DNA of 64,000 nucleotides from Chryseobacterium indologenes (GTDB taxonomy: Bacteria > Bacteroidota > Bacteroidia > Flavobacteriales > Weeksellaceae), in the NCBI GenBank assembly GCA_001013295.1, contig LAZY01000078.1:372001-436000 (forward strand), in the 5' to 3' direction. Positions 9,339-17,840 of the stretch are shown in pieces. The position numbers and the translations under genes were made by a program. The number at the start of each line of letters is the position of its first letter. Positions within the stretch are counted from its first letter, which is position 1. The notes beneath the pieces were generated by a model. That model saw nothing but the letters and a program-made list of their open reading frames with translations. It was not told the DNA's origin and did not search any database.

Positions 9339-10490
9339 CTATTCTGCTTTGTTTTTCAGCATCATCAGAAGGCTGTAAGCTCCTTTCTGTACAATTTTCT
9401 TATCCTTTAAATAATCTGCTTTGATAATTTCTGTAAACTGATCATCCGAAATTCCGGTAACCACAGGAATCATTTTGTAATTGGACTTTCCAAGGTCCTC
9501 AAAAACATAATTTTTATTCTCAAAAGCTACGACAGCTTCGTTCGGCAGCCCCTGGGTATAACGGCTGCTGATATTCACTTCAGCATTGATGTACATCCCT
9601 TTTACAAATTCCGAATTCACGGAAGATAATTTGGCTACAGCGGTTGCCGCACCTCCGGTTTCAATACTTGGTACCACACTTACGATTTTGGCACTGGATT
9701 TTACATCAGGTTTCTGATTGTTGTATACCAGAATCTCCTGGCCTACTTTCACGTCATTCACATCATTTTCAAAAACTTTTAATTCTAAGAGCAGTCCGGC
9801 TGGATTAATGAGTTCAAACAACGTATCGGCAGGGTTAATATATTGCCCGTTATTCACCAGTATTTTACTTACAAAACCGCTGAATGGAGCATAAATATTG
9901 ATTTTACTCCTGATATTTCCGGTCGTAAGGCCTCTGGCATTGATCCCGATAATGCGAAGCTTCTCTTCAAGCCCTTTTAATGTTGCATTTAAAGTAGAAT
10001 AGTCTGCCTGTGCTGCCTGCATCGTCTTATCACTGCTGGCTTTGCTTGTGTTCAGATCTTTCTGACGGGTAAAGTTCAGTCTCGCGGCCTCCAATTGAGC
10101 TTTGGTTACCAGATAATCCTGCTGAAGCTGTATAAACTGGGGATCTTCTACTACGGCAAGTACCTGTCCTTTGCTGAAATGACTTCCATTGATCACATTG
10201 ATGGACTTGATATGTCCCCCCATAATGCTGGATACTGAACTGATATGAGAAGGGGCAATTTCTGCTTTCCCGTTCAGGCGTACCAGTTTTTCCATATTTC
10301 TGTTTTGGATGGAAGTGGTCGTTACGCCTACAGACTGAAGCTGCTTTTCTGTAAGATGTACGGTATTTTCGCCACTTTTACTAAACTTGGTATTTTCATA
10401 GACGGTCTTTTCTTCTTCTTTCTTTCCTGAGCATGAAGATAAAACAAGTGCCAGTACAAGGCTGTATATTGATATTTTTTTGAAATGCAT
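9339..10490 (-). CDS. RND efflux periplasmic adaptor (membrane fusion) lipoprotein, CusB/CzcB type
   Basis: A 383-aa adaptor. The N-terminus (LVLALVLSSCSGKK) is a lipobox, so it should be a lipoprotein anchored in a membrane. It has the barrel-sandwich lipoyl halves (MGGHIKSINVINGSHFSKGQ and later IYAPFSGFVSKILV), a coiled-coil hairpin of about 60 residues between them, then the beta-barrel region. It would join the inner-membrane pump and the outer-membrane channel. The gene starts 7 bp after the stop of the CzcA-OMF fusion gene, so it is co-translated with it. Metal substrate cannot be read from this protein alone; Ag/Cu or Co/Zn/Cd are the family options. Confidence 0.93.
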   Translation of the reverse strand: MHFKKISIYSLVLALVLSSCSGKKEEEKTVYENTKFSKSGENTVHLTEKQLQSVGVTTTSIQNRNMEKLVRLNGKAEIAPSHISSVSSIMGGHIKSINVINGSHFSKGQVLAVVEDPQFIQLQQDYLVTKAQLEAARLNFTRQKDLNTSKASSDKTMQAAQADYSTLNATLKGLEEKLRIIGINARGLTTGNIRSKINIYAPFSGFVSKILVNNGQYINPADTLFELINPAGLLLELKVFENDVNDVKVGQEILVYNNQKPDVKSSAKIVSVVPSIETGGAATAVAKLSSVNSEFVKGMYINAEVNISSRYTQGLPNEAVVAFENKNYVFEDLGKSNYKMIPVVTGISDDQFTEIIKADYLKDKKIVQKGAYSLLMMLKNKAE

Positions 10491-10497
10491 TACGCTG

Positions 10498-13400
10498 TTA
10501 TTTTGAAATTAAGAAATTAAGTTCCGCTCCGATCTGATTGAGTCTTTCCAGTTGGTCAATATAATCTGCTTTGGTTTTTACGGCCTGATTGACTAATATG
10601 ACCCAGTTCAGATAATCAATTTCTCCCACTTCCATTTGCTTTTGTGCTGTTTTTAAGATCGTTTCAGACTTTGGAAGCTGTTTCTGTTCATAATTTTCAA
10701 TGATTCTCTGTTGGTTCATATAATTACTGATCTGCTGTCCCAGTCTGTTTCTGAGTTCAATTTCTTTACGTTGGTATTGGTTTTCAGTAATTGCAATTTT
10801 TGCCTGTGCTGCTTTGGCCAATGCCCGCTGCCCTTTCGTAAATAAAGGTAGTCCCACACCCACCTGCACCGAATTGAAACGGTTATTGTTGATGTTTTTC
10901 ATACTCTGGTTGGTATATCCTACAAGAAGCTCGGGAAGCAGTCTGCTTTTTTCAAGCTGTACTTCAGCCTCTCCCACTTTGATCTGCTGTTGCAGGTACT
11001 GAAGTTCCGGATGTTGTTTTACCCTATCTTCTGAGATCTGAAGCCCAATATCCATCGTAGGTTTTTCAGCAACAGGCTGATAAGGTTTTTCAGATTGCAG
11101 CAATACCTGAAGCTGAAGTTTTGAGATATTGAGATCATTTTCAAGATTGCTCAGCTGTACTTTGATCTGTTCCTTCTGAATTTCTGCCGTAGATTCTTCC
11201 AGGATATTGGCTTCTCCTTTTTTTAGCCTTAAAGCAGCCTTTTCAGCAAAACTGGTATACAGCTGGCTGATGTATTCCAATACTTTTTTCTTTTCCTGAA
11301 GCACTAAAATTCTGTAAAAAACATCTGTAACCTCTTTGGTAAGCTGTACCTTGGTCAGATTCTGACTGATCACACTTGCCGTCCATTCTGCATCCAGCAT
11401 CTGCTTTCTTTTGGAATACACCGTAGGAAAACTGAATCTTTGAGAAATTCCGAACGAATTATCGGTTTCTTCCCCCTGAATCTGCCCAAATCCGCCGGTA
11501 ACTTCCAATTGTGGAATATCCAGATAACTTGCCTTCAGTTTTTCCTGATATTCAGAAATTAATTTTGAATTTTTAAGCGTTCCGTTCTGTTGAAAAGCTT
11601 TTTCCAAAGCTTGATCATAAGTAATATTTTCCTGGGCCTGAATACTTCCAAAGGACAGCAATACCAGTAAAACAGACAGCTTTTTATAGTTGAGTTTTTT
11701 AGAGAATTTCATTTTATCTTTATTAATATGTTCAAATAAGACGTAGAGAATAGGAAGTACAAACAAGGTTAAAAGAGTAGCGAGCATCAGCCCACCGATA
11801 ACCACTGTTGCCAGAGGCCTCTGTACTTCAGCTCCGGCCCCGTTGCTTAATGCCATTGGCAGGAATCCTAAAGAAGCTACAAAAGCGGTCATCAAAACCG
11901 GACGAAGCCTGATCTTTGTTCCCATCAGCACAATTCTGCTGGTGTTGGTTACTCCATCTTTTTTCAATCGGTTAAATTCTGAAATCAGTACAATTCCGTT
12001 CAATACGGCAACCCCGAATAAGGCAATAAACCCTACCCCTGCACTGATACTGAAAGGCATTCCTCTTAACGCCAGAAAATAAACGCCTCCGATAGCAGAT
12101 AAAGGAATCGCAGTATAGATTAGCAAACTGTGTTTTACAGAACCAAAAGCAAAGAACAGCAAAAGGAAGATCATGACTAAAGAAATAGGAACAGCAATTC
12201 CCAGTCTGGCTTTTGCTTCATTTAAATTCTCAAAAGTACCGCCGTAAGCAATGGTATATCCGGGAGAAAACTTAAGGTTTTTGCCTGCTTTCTGCTGAAG
12301 TTCCTCCACAATAGACTGTACGTCTCGCCCTCTTGCATTAAACCCAACGATAATTCTTCTTTTCGTATCTTCTCTCTGGATCTGATTCGGACTTTCTTTA
12401 AGTTCCACTGTTGCCAGTTGGGATAACGGAACCTGCTCTCCGGAAACGGTAGGGACCAGAAGATTCTGAATACTTGTAATATCCTTTTTATGTTCATTAT
12501 CCATTCGGACCACAATGTCAAACTTTTTCTCTCCTTCATACAGAGCACCTGCCGTTTGTCCTGCAAATGCCATATTGATGACTCTGTTTATGTCTGCTAC
12601 AGAAATGTTATAGCGTGAAAGTTCTGAACGGTTGTAATCAATAACCACCTGCGGAGCTCCTACTACAGGTTCTATATAAAGATCCTGAGCGCCTTTTACT
12701 GTATTGATGACGCTTCCCAGTTTTTTGGCATAAATCGTAAGACTGTCCAGGTTTTCACCATAGATTTTACAAACGACATCCTGTCTTGCTCCGGTCATCA
12801 ATTCGTTGAAACGCATCTGTACAGGAAACTGAAAACTGGTCGTCAGTCCCGGGATCACACTTAAAGCTTTACTCATTTTCTCGGAAAGTTCCGGGAATGA
12901 GCTGGCAGAGGTCCATTCTTTTTTAGGCTTTAGCACAATGATCATATCTCCGGCATCCATAGGCATTGGTTCTGTAGGAATTTCAGCACTTCCGATCTTT
13001 ACAACGATCTTCTGTATTTCCGGAAACTGTTTTAGAAGAATTCCGGAAGCCTGCGTTGTTACTTTTTTCGTTTCACTGATATTGCTTCCCTGAAGAATTC
13101 TCATTTCCACAGCAAAATCTCCTTCTTCCAGCGATGGAATAAATTCGCCCCCCATTCTGGATAGAGTGAATACAGCACCTGCAAAAAGAACCAGGACTGT
13201 AAAAATGATAGTTTTTCTATATTTAAGGGCTTTCATCAGGAGCTTCTGATGACCTGTTTCTACTTTAGACATCACTCTGTCTGAAATATTTTCTTTTACC
13301 TTTTTCTTTTTGCTCAGTACCAATGAGCTCATCATCGGAATATAGGTAAGGGAAAGAATAAATGCTCCAATAAGAGCGAATGCTACAGTTTGGGCCATAG

Positions 13401-14835
13401 GTTTGAACATTTTACCTTCGATACCCTGAAGCGTAAAAATCGGAAGGTAAACGATCAGGATAATAATCTGCCCGAAAACCGCACTGTTGACCATCTTGGT
13501 TGCCGAACCTGAAACCTGCTCGTCCATTTCCTTTTTGCTGAGCATATTGTCTTTTCCGAAATGCTTTTTATGAGCCAGCTGATGCAGAACAGCTTCTACA
13601 ATAATAACGGCACCATCCACAATCAAACCGAAATCCAGCGCCCCAAGACTCATCAGATTCCCTCCTACACCAAAGATATTCATCATAATGATGGCAAAGA
13701 GCATAGCCAGGGGAATTACCGAGGCAACCAATAATCCGGCTCTGAAGTTTCCTAAGAACAAAACAAGAATAAAAACAACGATTAAGGCCCCTTCCATAAG
13801 GTTGGTCTTTACCGTACTGATTGTATTATTTACCATTTTGGCGCGGTCCAGGAAAGGCTCAATAACCACTCCTTCAGGTAAAGATTCCTGAATTTTTTCC
13901 AATCTTTGTTTGATATTAGCAATGACTTCGTTGGCATTCTCTCCTTTCAGCATCAGGACAATAGCTCCGGAAACTTCGCCCATATCATTATAGGTCATGG
14001 CTCCATATCTGGTAGCATACCCGATTTTTACAGACGCAACGTCTTTGATATGGACAGGAATACCATCTTTAGTCTCAGCTACCTGAATGCTTCCGATGTC
14101 TTCCGTACTGCCCAGCAGTCCTTCACTTCTGATAAAAAGGACCGTTTCTTTTTTCTCGATATAAGCTCCTCCTGTATTCTGATTGTTGCTCTCCAGTGCC
14201 GTGAAAACATCATTGATATTGATGTTGAATGCCTGAAGCTTATTGGGATTGATCGCTATTTCATACTGCTTCAGTTTTCCTCCGAAGCTGCTGACGTCTG
14301 CTACTCCTTTTGTCCCCAGCAACTGACGTCTTACCACCCAATCCTGAATGGTTCTGAGCTCCGTTTCGTCATATACATTTTCATATCCTTTTTTCGGACG
14401 TACCACATATTGGAAGATCTCTCCCAGTCCTGTGGAAATAGGCCCCAGTTCAGGTTTTCCAATGCCGGCAGGAATATTGTCCTGTACCAGCTGTAAACGT
14501 TCCTGTACCTGCTGCCGGGCCCAATATACATCTGTTTTGTCATCAAAAACTACGGTCACCAGAGAAAGCCCGAAGCGTGAAAGACTGCGGAGCTCGGTGA
14601 TACCGCTAATATTACTGGTGGCCTGCTCGATAGGAAACGTAACAAGCCGTTCTATATCTGCCGCTCCATAAGACGGAGCTGTGGTAATGATCTGAACCTG
14701 ATTGTTGGTAATATCAGGTTGTGCATCAATGGGAAGTCTGGTGGTCTCATAAATTCCAAAAAGGACGAGTCCCACTGTAAACAAGGCAATGATGAGTTTA
14801 TTCTTTACAGAAAACTCAATAATTTTATTTAACAT
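10498..14835 (-). CDS. CzcA/CusA heavy-metal RND pump fused to a TolC-like outer-membrane factor
   Basis: 1445 aa. Residues 1 to about 1040 are a complete HME-RND pump: N-terminal helix MLNKIIEFSVKNKLIIAL, porter domains, and the HME signature DFGLIVDGAVIIVE in TM4, whose acidic residues carry protons in metal pumps. Twelve membrane helices fit the sequence. After the last helix (VLPILYVLFEHI) a basic linker leads to a second hydrophobic, signal-like segment (LSVLLVLLSFGSIQAQ) and then a roughly 390-residue OMF with two long coiled-coil repeats. So pump and channel are one polypeptide, a Bacteroidota arrangement. The pump would export divalent or monovalent heavy-metal cations with the adaptor encoded next. 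Confidence 0.95.
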   Translation of the reverse strand: MLNKIIEFSVKNKLIIALFTVGLVLFGIYETTRLPIDAQPDITNNQVQIITTAPSYGAADIERLVTFPIEQATSNISGITELRSLSRFGLSLVTVVFDDKTDVYWARQQVQERLQLVQDNIPAGIGKPELGPISTGLGEIFQYVVRPKKGYENVYDETELRTIQDWVVRRQLLGTKGVADVSSFGGKLKQYEIAINPNKLQAFNININDVFTALESNNQNTGGAYIEKKETVLFIRSEGLLGSTEDIGSIQVAETKDGIPVHIKDVASVKIGYATRYGAMTYNDMGEVSGAIVLMLKGENANEVIANIKQRLEKIQESLPEGVVIEPFLDRAKMVNNTISTVKTNLMEGALIVVFILVLFLGNFRAGLLVASVIPLAMLFAIIMMNIFGVGGNLMSLGALDFGLIVDGAVIIVEAVLHQLAHKKHFGKDNMLSKKEMDEQVSGSATKMVNSAVFGQIIILIVYLPIFTLQGIEGKMFKPMAQTVAFALIGAFILSLTYIPMMSSLVLSKKKKVKENISDRVMSKVETGHQKLLMKALKYRKTIIFTVLVLFAGAVFTLSRMGGEFIPSLEEGDFAVEMRILQGSNISETKKVTTQASGILLKQFPEIQKIVVKIGSAEIPTEPMPMDAGDMIIVLKPKKEWTSASSFPELSEKMSKALSVIPGLTTSFQFPVQMRFNELMTGARQDVVCKIYGENLDSLTIYAKKLGSVINTVKGAQDLYIEPVVGAPQVVIDYNRSELSRYNISVADINRVINMAFAGQTAGALYEGEKKFDIVVRMDNEHKKDITSIQNLLVPTVSGEQVPLSQLATVELKESPNQIQREDTKRRIIVGFNARGRDVQSIVEELQQKAGKNLKFSPGYTIAYGGTFENLNEAKARLGIAVPISLVMIFLLLFFAFGSVKHSLLIYTAIPLSAIGGVYFLALRGMPFSISAGVGFIALFGVAVLNGIVLISEFNRLKKDGVTNTSRIVLMGTKIRLRPVLMTAFVASLGFLPMALSNGAGAEVQRPLATVVIGGLMLATLLTLFVLPILYVLFEHINKDKMKFSKKLNYKKLSVLLVLLSFGSIQAQENITYDQALEKAFQQNGTLKNSKLISEYQEKLKASYLDIPQLEVTGGFGQIQGEETDNSFGISQRFSFPTVYSKRKQMLDAEWTASVISQNLTKVQLTKEVTDVFYRILVLQEKKKVLEYISQLYTSFAEKAALRLKKGEANILEESTAEIQKEQIKVQLSNLENDLNISKLQLQVLLQSEKPYQPVAEKPTMDIGLQISEDRVKQHPELQYLQQQIKVGEAEVQLEKSRLLPELLVGYTNQSMKNINNNRFNSVQVGVGLPLFTKGQRALAKAAQAKIAITENQYQRKEIELRNRLGQQISNYMNQQRIIENYEQKQLPKSETILKTAQKQMEVGEIDYLNWVILVNQAVKTKADYIDQLERLNQIGAELNFLISK

Positions 14836-14913
14836 GAAAAAATTATTAATTGATAACCCGGAACAGCTTATAAGAATATTTTAATAGCTTAAGACAGAGG
14901 TTCTTAAACACTT

Positions 14914-14927
14914 TAGCTAGCTAAATC
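14914..14927. promoter_or_regulatory. Perfect 14-bp palindrome upstream of the metal-efflux pump gene
   Basis: TTTAGCTAGCTAAA is a perfect palindrome about 80 bp upstream of the pump start codon and next to the larger inverted repeat at 14929-14967. A dimeric repressor operator is the simple reading, but no regulator gene is adjacent. Confidence 0.4.
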
Positions 14928-14928
14928 A

Positions 14929-14967
14929 CAAGTTGAGTTGTATAATCATTACAATTAAACTTGTGAA
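14929..14967. promoter_or_regulatory. 16-bp inverted repeat in the metal-efflux leader
   Basis: CACAAGTTGAGTTGTA and TACAATTAAACTTGTG are inverted with 14 of 16 positions matching and a 7-nt spacer. It lies between the small secreted-protein gene and the pump gene. No T run follows in the minus direction, so it is less like a terminator and more like an operator or an RNA leader hairpin. Confidence 0.45.
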
Positions 14968-15095
14968 AACACTTTATATAAGTAAGGTTTTGTCTTTGGC
15001 TAAAAAGCTACAAACGGCAACGGATTATTGATATGTAACAAGAATTGAGCGCCTTAAATAAAAGTTTAAAGCATTGGTTTTCAATCTAAAATCAA

Positions 15096-15458
15096 TTAAG
15101 AATGCCGTGGAGGCTGGAAAATACTGGAAAGGTAAAGATTGGAAAAGTCTTTTTCCAGATAGATGCTGTTTTTTTCAGGAACAGCAATTTCTTTAGGTTT
15201 TTTGAGCTCAAAACTGAGCTCAGGAAGCTGGGCATGTACAGTGAGTACGATAGGCGGATTGATAAAAGGCAGTTTCTGATCTAAATCCCAGTCTGCATCT
15301 TTTTTATGATTGTCATAATGCTCCATGACAAATTCCGAAAGACTTCCGTGGTATTCCATATAATGTTCTACAAACATGGGTACCTTAAGCACTTCCCCCG
15401 CATTGGTGGTAGCCAGCACATACATCATAGAGCATAATATAGAGAACCATTTTAACAT
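15096..15458 (-). CDS. Small periplasmic protein linked to metal efflux operon
   Basis: 120 aa. A hydrophobic N-terminus (MLKWFSILCSMMYVLATTNAG) reads as a signal peptide. The mature part is rich in histidine, methionine, tyrosine and acids (EHYMEYHGSLSEFVMEHY, then DNHKKDADWDLDQKLPF), which could bind a soft or borderline metal. It is the first gene of a same-strand set with the CzcA-OMF fusion and the adaptor, separated from the pump by 260 bp. Small proteins of this kind sit beside czcA in other Bacteroidota as far as I recall; the function is not established. Periplasmic metal binding or sensing is inference from composition and place. Confidence 0.7.
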   Translation of the reverse strand: MLKWFSILCSMMYVLATTNAGEVLKVPMFVEHYMEYHGSLSEFVMEHYDNHKKDADWDLDQKLPFINPPIVLTVHAQLPELSFELKKPKEIAVPEKNSIYLEKDFSNLYLSSIFQPPRHS

Positions 15459-15757
15459 TACCGCAAATATAAGGCTTAAATTTTTCCTGAAAAAGTAATT
15501 GAAGATTAATTTTCCTTTAAATAAAGGGTTTTAGAGGGCTAACAACAGAGTTATATTACCATAACTTTATTACAAAGAATTGATGTAAGCTGTGAAAATA
15601 AAAAACCGATTTTTTAGTAACTTTGATTTACATCAAAACGAAAAGAACTTTTCATAATGTCAGAAAACAGGCAGAGAGATTAAATGAAGCCTTAAATAAT
15701 TTTATTTAATACTACCTTTTAGAACTACAGTTACAGCAATATCTTCCAGCCTTTACC

Positions 15758-16366
15758 TCAGTCAAAATCCAGAAAGCCATCCGTCAGCTGTTTCCATTCT
15801 ATCTTGGCAATTCCCATGATTCCCCCTGCGGCTACCATTATATTTCTGAGAATATCAAGTCCGTTGGCATTGAAGTTTGGAGTTTCATTGCGCCCATATA
15901 CTGCTGCTTTCAAATGGGTTTCGTTTCTGGAAATAATAAAAGTGGAAGTAGCCCGGCAAGAGTAAAAATGAGCAATATGGCTATTGTTCCCGTTTTTTGG
16001 ATCTCGGGAAGGAGTGCAGGTCATTGCAATGTTTTCTGAATGAATATCCTGGAAGTAGCAGATATTGGTAATTTCTACCCAATCATAGCCCTTGGCTTCA
16101 GTTTCTCCGGGACCAGGAATATTGATCCGAATAAAATCTCCTTTCTGGGGCTGACGTTCAACGGGATTTCCATTGAAATTATAAAGCTCAAATGAAGCAA
16201 AAGCTTTGCCACAATAGCTTTGCCATTGATGAACCATAAAAAATCTTTTCTTCAGGATTTCAAATTTTAACGGGAGAAGAGCCCTCTCAAAGTATTTACA
16301 ACTTTCTGTATCATGAAAACCACCAAATCTTTGTTGAGGGACTCCTTCTATAGATCTTTGTTTCAT
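15758..16366 (-). CDS. Conserved hypothetical protein (202 aa)
   Basis: Not recognised. Soluble, no signal peptide. Visible features are SIEGVPQQRFGGFHDTESCKY, a segment KGDFIRINIPGPGETEAKGYDWVEI that reads like a strand-rich ligand-binding barrel, four or more cysteines, and a C-terminal helix with VAAGGIMGIA. It stands alone, with an AT-rich gap on each side, and its start has no alternative of note. The ordinary amino-acid composition and full-length open frame support a real gene. No function proposed. Confidence 0.7.
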   Translation of the reverse strand: MKQRSIEGVPQQRFGGFHDTESCKYFERALLPLKFEILKKRFFMVHQWQSYCGKAFASFELYNFNGNPVERQPQKGDFIRINIPGPGETEAKGYDWVEITNICYFQDIHSENIAMTCTPSRDPKNGNNSHIAHFYSCRATSTFIISRNETHLKAAVYGRNETPNFNANGLDILRNIMVAAGGIMGIAKIEWKQLTDGFLDFD

Positions 16367-16743
16367 GGGATGGATTTAAAAAACAAATAAATGAAAATCA
16401 TCGTATTTTTTTTATGAGTATGATCACAATTGGCAAACTGATCTAAAATCATTTTTTGATCTAAAATCCGCTTCCGGAATTTTACATTTCAGATGACTAA
16501 CTCAATTTAAGTTGAAATATTTTTTATAAAAAAAATATTTTTTTTACGCCGGAAGATTATTTTTTTTCAAAAAATACAATAAACATAAAAGCACTGTTGA
16601 TGCAGCCCGTAGCCATGTGTGGGGTCGAATTTTTAAATATTAAACAAAATTCAAAAAGCGTTAAAGGATATTTATTTTTACTTAAAATAAATAATATTTA
16701 AATAAAATGCACATATAATGCGCTGCATAATATAAATTTTGCT

Positions 16744-16751
16744 TATATTTG
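16744..16751 (+). promoter_or_regulatory. Flavobacterial -7 element of putative orphan transcript
   Basis: TATATTTG matches the TAnnTTTG consensus exactly. No clear TTG is found at the -33 position, so the call is moderate. It points to the orphan terminator and no coding frame lies between them. Confidence 0.4.
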
Positions 16752-16757
16752 GGGATC

Positions 16758-16820
16758 GAAATAATTTTTTTTCATCATTTGTGTTTTTTTAAGGTCTCCA
16801 TTCTTGGAGACCTTTTTGTT
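16758..16820 (+). ncRNA. Putative short non-coding transcript ending in a terminator hairpin
   Basis: The interval from about 7 nt after the -7 element to the U tract would give an RNA of about 60 nt, mostly U-rich leader plus hairpin. There is no upstream plus-strand gene that the terminator could serve. Boundaries are inferred; expression is unproven. Confidence 0.3.
16791..16814 (+). terminator. Orphan rho-independent terminator
   Basis: Perfect 10-bp stem AAGGTCTCCA / TGGAGACCTT with a TTCT tetraloop, followed on the plus strand by TTTGTTTT. On the minus strand an A-rich stretch follows, so it works best for plus-strand transcription. Confidence 0.8.
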
Positions 16821-16986
16821 TTAACGAATATCATAATGGAAAATGTGTTATTTATATGAAAATATAAATATTGTGAATTATAACGTTTTTCAAATGAACT
16901 AAAATCTTTTCTAGAGCTGATTTTAACGTTTTTCACATTCTTATAAATCCCTTTTTTAAATTCAAATTCTTAATCACCTTTCAATA

Positions 16987-17769
16987 TTATTGAATATTCT
17001 TTAGAAAATCTGTAGGCCGGAACTGCATCACAGACTGAAAACTTCGGGTGTAGGCCTGTATACTCTTATACCCTATTTCATAGGCAGTTTCTGAAATGGT
17101 AAAATGGTCTGAGCTCAGAAGCTCAAGACTTTTGATGATACGGAGCATTTGCTGGTACTTGATCAGTGTAAGCCCCGTTTCTTTTTTGAAAATACGTTCC
17201 AAAGTACGCAATGATAATAATGCAGTGTCAGCGAGGTCTTCCATTTTAATTTCTTCGCGGTAATGATGATGAAGATGGTCAATCACTTTGGCAAGACGTT
17301 TATCTTTGGGCAGGCAGATATGAAGTTTCAGAGCGTGTTCTACAAAATGAGGCAACTCATTGAAAAGAGCTTTCAGAAATATATTTTCATCCTGATCCCG
17401 GACAAGCAATTTGGACCATTTTTCGGCATATCTGATCATCTCCTTTAGCACCGGAGGAACGGAAAATACATTTACTTCGCGGTAGAACGAATCCTTTTTA
17501 TCCACATCAGCAAACATGATCATAAGTTTGATCTTTTCAGAATGTGAATTGGTCTTATGAACGGCATGAGGAGGAATCCATACAGCATGGTTTTGCGGAA
17601 GCAGGTAGATCCTTTCCTCAATAGTGATGTATTGAAAACCGCTTTCTACATACACCAGCTGCCCTTTATCGTGCTGATGAAGAACATCATCATGGATCCA
17701 GTTTTCTTCGAACCACACAAAATAGGGTTTATGAAGTTCATCTATTTCGATACTGTTGTTGGTATTCAT
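16987..17769 (-). CDS. AraC family transcriptional regulator
   Basis: 260 aa. N-terminal cupin-like ligand domain (about 1-120, with HQHDKGQLVYVESG and NHAVWIPPHAVHKT histidines) and C-terminal double helix-turn-helix (about 155-258; LADTALLSLRTLERIFKKE and ISETAYEIGYKSIQAYTRSF). It is divergent from the MFS transporter gene with 71 bp between the start codons, holding back-to-back -7 elements and an inverted repeat, so it most likely controls that transporter and itself. The cupin/NimR-like layout fits regulators of drug or toxic-compound efflux (NimR-NimT of E. coli). Confidence 0.9.
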   Translation of the reverse strand: MNTNNSIEIDELHKPYFVWFEENWIHDDVLHQHDKGQLVYVESGFQYITIEERIYLLPQNHAVWIPPHAVHKTNSHSEKIKLMIMFADVDKKDSFYREVNVFSVPPVLKEMIRYAEKWSKLLVRDQDENIFLKALFNELPHFVEHALKLHICLPKDKRLAKVIDHLHHHYREEIKMEDLADTALLSLRTLERIFKKETGLTLIKYQQMLRIIKSLELLSSDHFTISETAYEIGYKSIQAYTRSFQSVMQFRPTDFLKNIQ

Positions 17770-17791
17770 GTCGTTTCAGGTTAAAACTTTG

Positions 17792-17827
17792 GCAAAATTA
17801 AACAAAATTACTGTGCTAATTTTGCAC
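17792..17827. promoter_or_regulatory. Divergent promoter/operator of AraC and MFS genes
   Basis: GCAAAATTA (17792-17800) and TAATTTTGC (17817-17825) form 9-bp inverted arms. TAATTTTG at 17817-17824 matches the plus -7 consensus; on the minus strand TAATTTTG occurs twice (17810-17803 and 17800-17793). GTGC and GCAC (17813-17816, 17824-17827) add a smaller dyad. This is the only place a divergent regulator could bind to affect both genes. Confidence 0.55.
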
Positions 17828-17840
17828 AAAAGTTTTTATC

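Larger units (their letters stand above)
16367..16986. other. 620-bp AT-rich gap with possible small-RNA unit
   Basis: No protein gene seen. It is very AT-rich and contains a promoter-like TATATTTG (16744-16751) on the plus strand followed about 40 bp later by a strong terminator hairpin (16791-16814). The related words GGGGTCGAA (16621) and GGGGATCGAA (16751) occur once each. The upstream part should hold the promoter of the 202-aa gene on the minus strand. Confidence 0.5.

Noticed and set aside
12222..12566. 114-codon frame inside the pump gene
   Set aside because: Same-strand alternate frame of the CzcA reading; the true frame has clear family motifs.
13906..14496. 196-codon plus-strand frame opposite the CzcA gene
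   Set aside because: Antisense shadow of a strongly conserved domain; no known motif in its translation.
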